From: an uncultured Rickettsiales bacterium
GTDB taxonomy: Bacteria > Pseudomonadota > Alphaproteobacteria > UBA8366
Direction of reading: 5' to 3'
Assembly: GCA_913046825.1 (NCBI GenBank)
Contig: CAJWTF010000144.1
Location: forward strand, 1-9,551
DNA length: 9,551 nucleotides
Shown here: positions 7,119-9,551 of the stretch, piece by piece
How positions within the stretch are numbered: position 1 is the first letter of the stretch
How the letters are laid out: every line of letters begins with the position of its first letter
Notes under the pieces: model-generated
What the model was told of the DNA's origin: nothing
Databases searched by the model: none
The model's input: the letters and a program-made list of their open reading frames with translations, nothing else
Position numbers and translations under genes: made by a program

Positions 7119-7829
7119 TCAGAAACCAAGCGCCGCTTTTTGAGCGGTCACCAATTGCGCGATACCGTCCGTGGCGAGCGTCAGCAATTCGTCGAATTGC
7201 GCGCGTGAGAAAGGATCGCCTTCGGCGGTGCCTTGCACCTCGACGATACCTGCGGCCCCAGTTAGAACGAAATTCGCGTCGGCTTGCGCCGTAGAATCCT
7301 CCGCATAGTCCAGATCAAGCACCGCCGCGTCGTTCCACAATCCGCAAGAAACTGCCGCGACATTGTCGGTCAGCGGAATGGTCTTAACCGCGCCGATCCG
7401 CTGCAAATGCTGAAATGCCAGATGCAGGGCAACAAAGCCGCCTGTAATAGCAGCGGTTCGCGTGCCGCCATCCGCTTGCAAAACGTCACAGTCGATCCGG
7501 ACCTGACGCTCGCCGAAGCCTTTCATATCCGTCACTGCCCGCAAGCTGCGACCTATCAAACGTTGGATTTCCTGGGTGCGTCCAGTCGATAAGGTTCGCT
7601 TGCGGTCGTTCCGCGTATTAGTGGCGCGCGGTAACATACCGTATTCGGCCGTCACCCAGCCCCGGCCGCTATTGCGCATAAAGGGCGGCACGGAATCTTC
7701 GACGCTGGCGGTGCAAAACACGTGCGTGTCACCAAATTTCGCCAGACAGGACCCTTCCGCATATTTGGAAAATTCTGTCTCTAAGACGATTTCGCGCAAT
7801 TCGTTGGGGGCTCGGCCCGATGGTCGCAT
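7119..7829 (-). CDS. rph: Ribonuclease PH
   Basis: A phosphorolytic 3'-5' exoribonuclease that trims tRNA 3' ends, normally as a hexamer. The protein has 236 residues from the ATG at 7829, the usual length. The start is chosen because the family N-terminus [12 protein letters not shown] begins there and an AAGGAG site lies about 10 bases upstream. The frame is open further upstream (to 7922), but that extension does not look like protein. Conserved segments include the [16 protein letters not shown] helix (83-98), [18 protein letters not shown] (113-130) with the phosphate-binding GGTRTA, and the ending [20 protein letters not shown] at about 194-213. It is the first gene of rph-rdgB-hemW and divergent from hrcA, a common alphaproteobacterial arrangement. 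I saw no convincing promoter for it in the 130-bp divergent gap. Confidence 0.97.
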   Translation of the reverse strand: MRPSGRAPNELREIVLETEFSKYAEGSCLAKFGDTHVFCTASVEDSVPPFMRNSGRGWVTAEYGMLPRATNTRNDRKRTLSTGRTQEIQRLIGRSLRAVTDMKGFGERQVRIDCDVLQADGGTRTAAITGGFVALHLAFQHLQRIGAVKTIPLTDNVAAVSCGLWNDAAVLDLDYAEDSTAQADANFVLTGAAGIVEVQGTAEGDPFSRAQFDELLTLATDGIAQLVTAQKAALGF

Positions 7830-7921
7830 AGCGGTGGCTCTCCTTGAGTTTCGCCGCAAGCTAGCGACTGCGACGACGGAGGTCCAGCCGCAGGATTGTG
7901 ATGTCTGTAGCGTGGGTCTCA

Positions 7922-7950
7922 TTGACGCTCACAGGTGGGCTCACTACATT
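7922..7950 (+). promoter_or_regulatory. Sigma70-type promoter of hrcA-grpE
   Basis: TTGACG at 7922-7927 matches a consensus -35 in five of six bases. After an ideal 17-bp spacer, TACATT at 7945-7950 matches a -10 in four of six. Transcription would begin near 7955-7958, only about 2-5 bases before the hrcA ATG at 7960. No CIRCE operator (TTAGCACTC-N9-GAGTGCTAA) is present in this gap or elsewhere in the window. Confidence 0.55.
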
Positions 7951-7959
7951 CTCGACACC

Positions 7960-8997
7960 ATGATAACAGAAATGAACGAACGTTCGAGAGAGATTATGCG
8001 TCTTATTGTAGAGGCGTATACCGAGACCGGCTCGGCTGTTGGCTCGCGCACGCTTTCCCGGCGTCTCGATTTGCCGCTGTCGCCGGCGACGGTGCGCAAT
8101 GCCATGGCCGATCTGGAAGAACTCGGTCTGCTGTATTCACCGCATACGTCGGCGGGGCGCCTGCCGACGGAAGCTGGATTGCGGATGTTCGTCGACGGGT
8201 TGCTGGAGATCGGCAATCTGACCGAAGACGAGCGGGCGCATATCGAAAGCCAGTGCGCGGCTACCGGGCGCAGCTCGCAAAAAGTTTTGGAAGAAGCGTC
8301 TGATATGCTTTCGGGCCTGTCGTCATGTGCGGGGTTGGTTATGGCACCGACCCAGGAAGCGACGCTTCGGCATATTGAATTCGTGCCGCTCGGACCCGGG
8401 CGTGCCCTCGTCGTTTTGGTCAGCGAAAGCGGTATGGTGGAGAATCGTGTTATCGATATTCCACTGGGCATGCCGACTTCGAAATTGGTTCAAGCGACGA
8501 ATTTCCTAAGCGCCAAACTCGGTGGCCGCACCTTGGCGGATGCCCGGGAAGGTATCGACGAAGAAATCAATGCACATCGGGCCCAACTTGACGCATTGAC
8601 CACACAGGTGGTCGAGGCCGGATTGGCGACATGGTCGGCGGGCGACAGCGAAGGCGGGGTTTTGATCGTACGTGGTCAAGCCAAGCTTTTGGATGACGTA
8701 ACGGCGTTGGGCGATCTGGAACGCATTCGCGGATTGTTCGAAGCGTTGGAGACAAAGGAATCGCTTCTCCGACTGCTGGAAGTGACGGAGACTGGTGATG
8801 GGGTGCAAATTTTCATCGGTGCCGAAAATGAATTGTTCTCGCTATCTGGTTGTTCGATGATTATCGCGCCCTACCAAAACCACAAAGAACAGATTGTTGG
8901 CGCGATCGGTGTGATCGGACCGACCCGTATGAATTACGCACGCATTATTCCGATGGTCGACTATACGGCCAGGCTTGTCGGGCGGGTGCTCGGCTGA
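7960..8997 (+). CDS. hrcA: Heat-inducible transcription repressor HrcA
   Basis: A 345-residue repressor that normally binds CIRCE operators upstream of groESL and other chaperone genes and depends on GroEL for activity. The N-terminal winged helix covers about residues 5-75: ERSREIMRLIVEAYTETGSA leads into VGSRTLSRRL, then LSPATVRNAMADLEELGLL and the wing SPHTSAGRLPTEAGLR. The remaining two thirds fit the GAF-like and dimerisation domains, with LVVLVSESGMVENRVIDIPL in the middle and the typical ending GAIGVIGPTRMNYARIIPMV. The frame is open upstream to 7576, but that part is antisense to rph and the family N-terminus starts at ATG 7960 (a second ATG is at 7972). No ribosome-binding site precedes the start. 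The stop lies 15 bases before grpE, so the two form an operon. Confidence 0.96.
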   Translation: MITEMNERSREIMRLIVEAYTETGSAVGSRTLSRRLDLPLSPATVRNAMADLEELGLLYSPHTSAGRLPTEAGLRMFVDGLLEIGNLTEDERAHIESQCAATGRSSQKVLEEASDMLSGLSSCAGLVMAPTQEATLRHIEFVPLGPGRALVVLVSESGMVENRVIDIPLGMPTSKLVQATNFLSAKLGGRTLADAREGIDEEINAHRAQLDALTTQVVEAGLATWSAGDSEGGVLIVRGQAKLLDDVTALGDLERIRGLFEALETKESLLRLLEVTETGDGVQIFIGAENELFSLSGCSMIIAPYQNHKEQIVGAIGVIGPTRMNYARIIPMVDYTARLVGRVLG

Positions 8998-9012
8998 GGA
9001 GAGAATGAGAAG

Positions 9013-9551
9013 ATGATGGATAACAACGAAGACCGGGACGAAGAGACGACTCCGATGGAGGAGCCGGTCGAGGAAGTTCAAATTTCCGACGAGGCGCAGC
9101 AAATCGTAGAGGAATCGGCTGCCGATTCGGAAGAGGCAGAAATGCCCGACGAGCCGGAAGCTGCACCGGAGCCATCGCCCGAGCAAGAGGCGGCAGAGAT
9201 GAAGGACCGATTGCTGCGAGCTTTGGCCGATGTGGAGAATACCCGCCGCCGAGCCAAGCGTGATGTGGAGGACGCGCGTAAATACGCTGCCAGTAATTTC
9301 GCCAAGGATTTGCTGAACGTGTCCGACAATCTCCGCCGCGCATTGGATACGGTGAGCGAGGAGACGCGGGAAGGCGACGACATTGTGAAGAATCTCGTGC
9401 TGGGCATCGAGATGGTCGAAAAGGAATTACTGACAGCCTTCGAACGTCAGGGCGTTTCCAAGGTTGACCCCCTCGGCGAGCCGTTTGATCATAATTTTCA
9501 TCAAGCGATGTATGAAAAACCAGATACTGAATACCCCAACGGGACGGTCGC
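9013..9551 (+). CDS. grpE: Nucleotide exchange factor GrpE, 3'-truncated by the window edge
   Basis: GrpE is the cytoplasmic nucleotide exchange factor of DnaK; it releases ADP and lets substrate cycling proceed. The 179 codons readable before the right edge cover an acidic, disordered N-terminus (about 1-65, rich in Glu, Asp and Pro) and then the long dimer-forming coiled-coil helix containing KDRLLRALADVENTRRRAKR. Next comes YAASNFAKDLLNVSDNLRRA, a four-helix-bundle segment, and the start of the beta domain with FDHNFHQAMYE. The start is an ATG at 9013 with a second ATG directly after it. Good purine-rich ribosome-binding sequence (AGGAGAG near 8997-9003, GAGAAG at 9007-9012) precedes it. 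An upstream ATG at 9005 stops after three codons. It lies 15 bases after hrcA. Confidence 0.96.
   Translation, partial: MMDNNEDRDEETTPMEEPVEEVQISDEAQQIVEESAADSEEAEMPDEPEAAPEPSPEQEAAEMKDRLLRALADVENTRRRAKRDVEDARKYAASNFAKDLLNVSDNLRRALDTVSEETREGDDIVKNLVLGIEMVEKELLTAFERQGVSKVDPLGEPFDHNFHQAMYEKPDTEYPNGTV

Noticed and set aside
7830..7922. N-terminal extension of rph
   Set aside because: The family N-terminus MRPSGR and an AAGGAG ribosome-binding site mark the ATG at 7829; the extension is of unusual composition and crosses the intergenic region.
7576..7959. In-frame 128-codon N-terminal extension of hrcA
   Set aside because: It runs antisense through rph and the divergent promoter region, while the HrcA family N-terminus begins at ATG 7960.
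7830..7959. CIRCE operator upstream of hrcA
   Set aside because: No TTAGCACTC / GAGTGCTAA inverted repeat is present; isolated GAGTGC strings elsewhere (near 726 and 6898) lie inside genes and have no partner arm.

Overview
The window looks like ordinary core chromosome of an alphaproteobacterium with moderate-to-high GC, probably Rhodospirillales-like. The evidence is the gene content and order: grpE-hrcA divergent from rph-rdgB-hemW, followed by a penicillin-binding protein activator (LpoA/YraM family) lipoprotein, yraN, a DolP-like BON lipoprotein and gshB. All protein assignments come from reading motifs; no database search was run.

Layout, left to right. (1) Positions 3-830, plus strand: the 3' part of a flagellin-like protein, cut by the left edge. 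(2) Positions 850-3373, minus strand: a run transcribed right to left, consisting of a DolP-like two-BON lipoprotein, a SirB1/TPR protein coupled to it by an ATGA overlap, then glutathione synthetase. (3) Positions about 3374-3898: a degraded stretch with a multiply frameshifted yraN remnant and no rsmI, although rsmI commonly sits there in relatives. (4) Positions about 3908-5356, plus strand: the LpoA-family lipoprotein, whose start codon is non-canonical. (5) Positions 5360-7829, minus strand: a compact rph-rdgB-hemW operon. (6) Positions 7960-9551, plus strand: hrcA and the start of grpE, with a good sigma70-type promoter so close to hrcA that the transcript would be nearly leaderless.

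Functionally, the right half combines a heat-shock regulator and chaperone cofactor (HrcA, GrpE) with housekeeping RNA and nucleotide enzymes (Rph, RdgB) and a haem-insertion radical-SAM protein (HemW). The middle holds envelope lipoproteins linked to peptidoglycan synthesis and outer-membrane integrity (LpoA family, DolP). The left end makes glutathione and carries a flagellin-like gene.

I found no mobile element, CRISPR array, tRNA or rRNA, and no convincing novel system. The most interesting region is the scar between dolP and the LpoA-family gene: yraN has decayed, rsmI is absent from its usual place, and the neighbouring lipoprotein gene has lost any ATG/GTG start that would give it a complete signal peptide.
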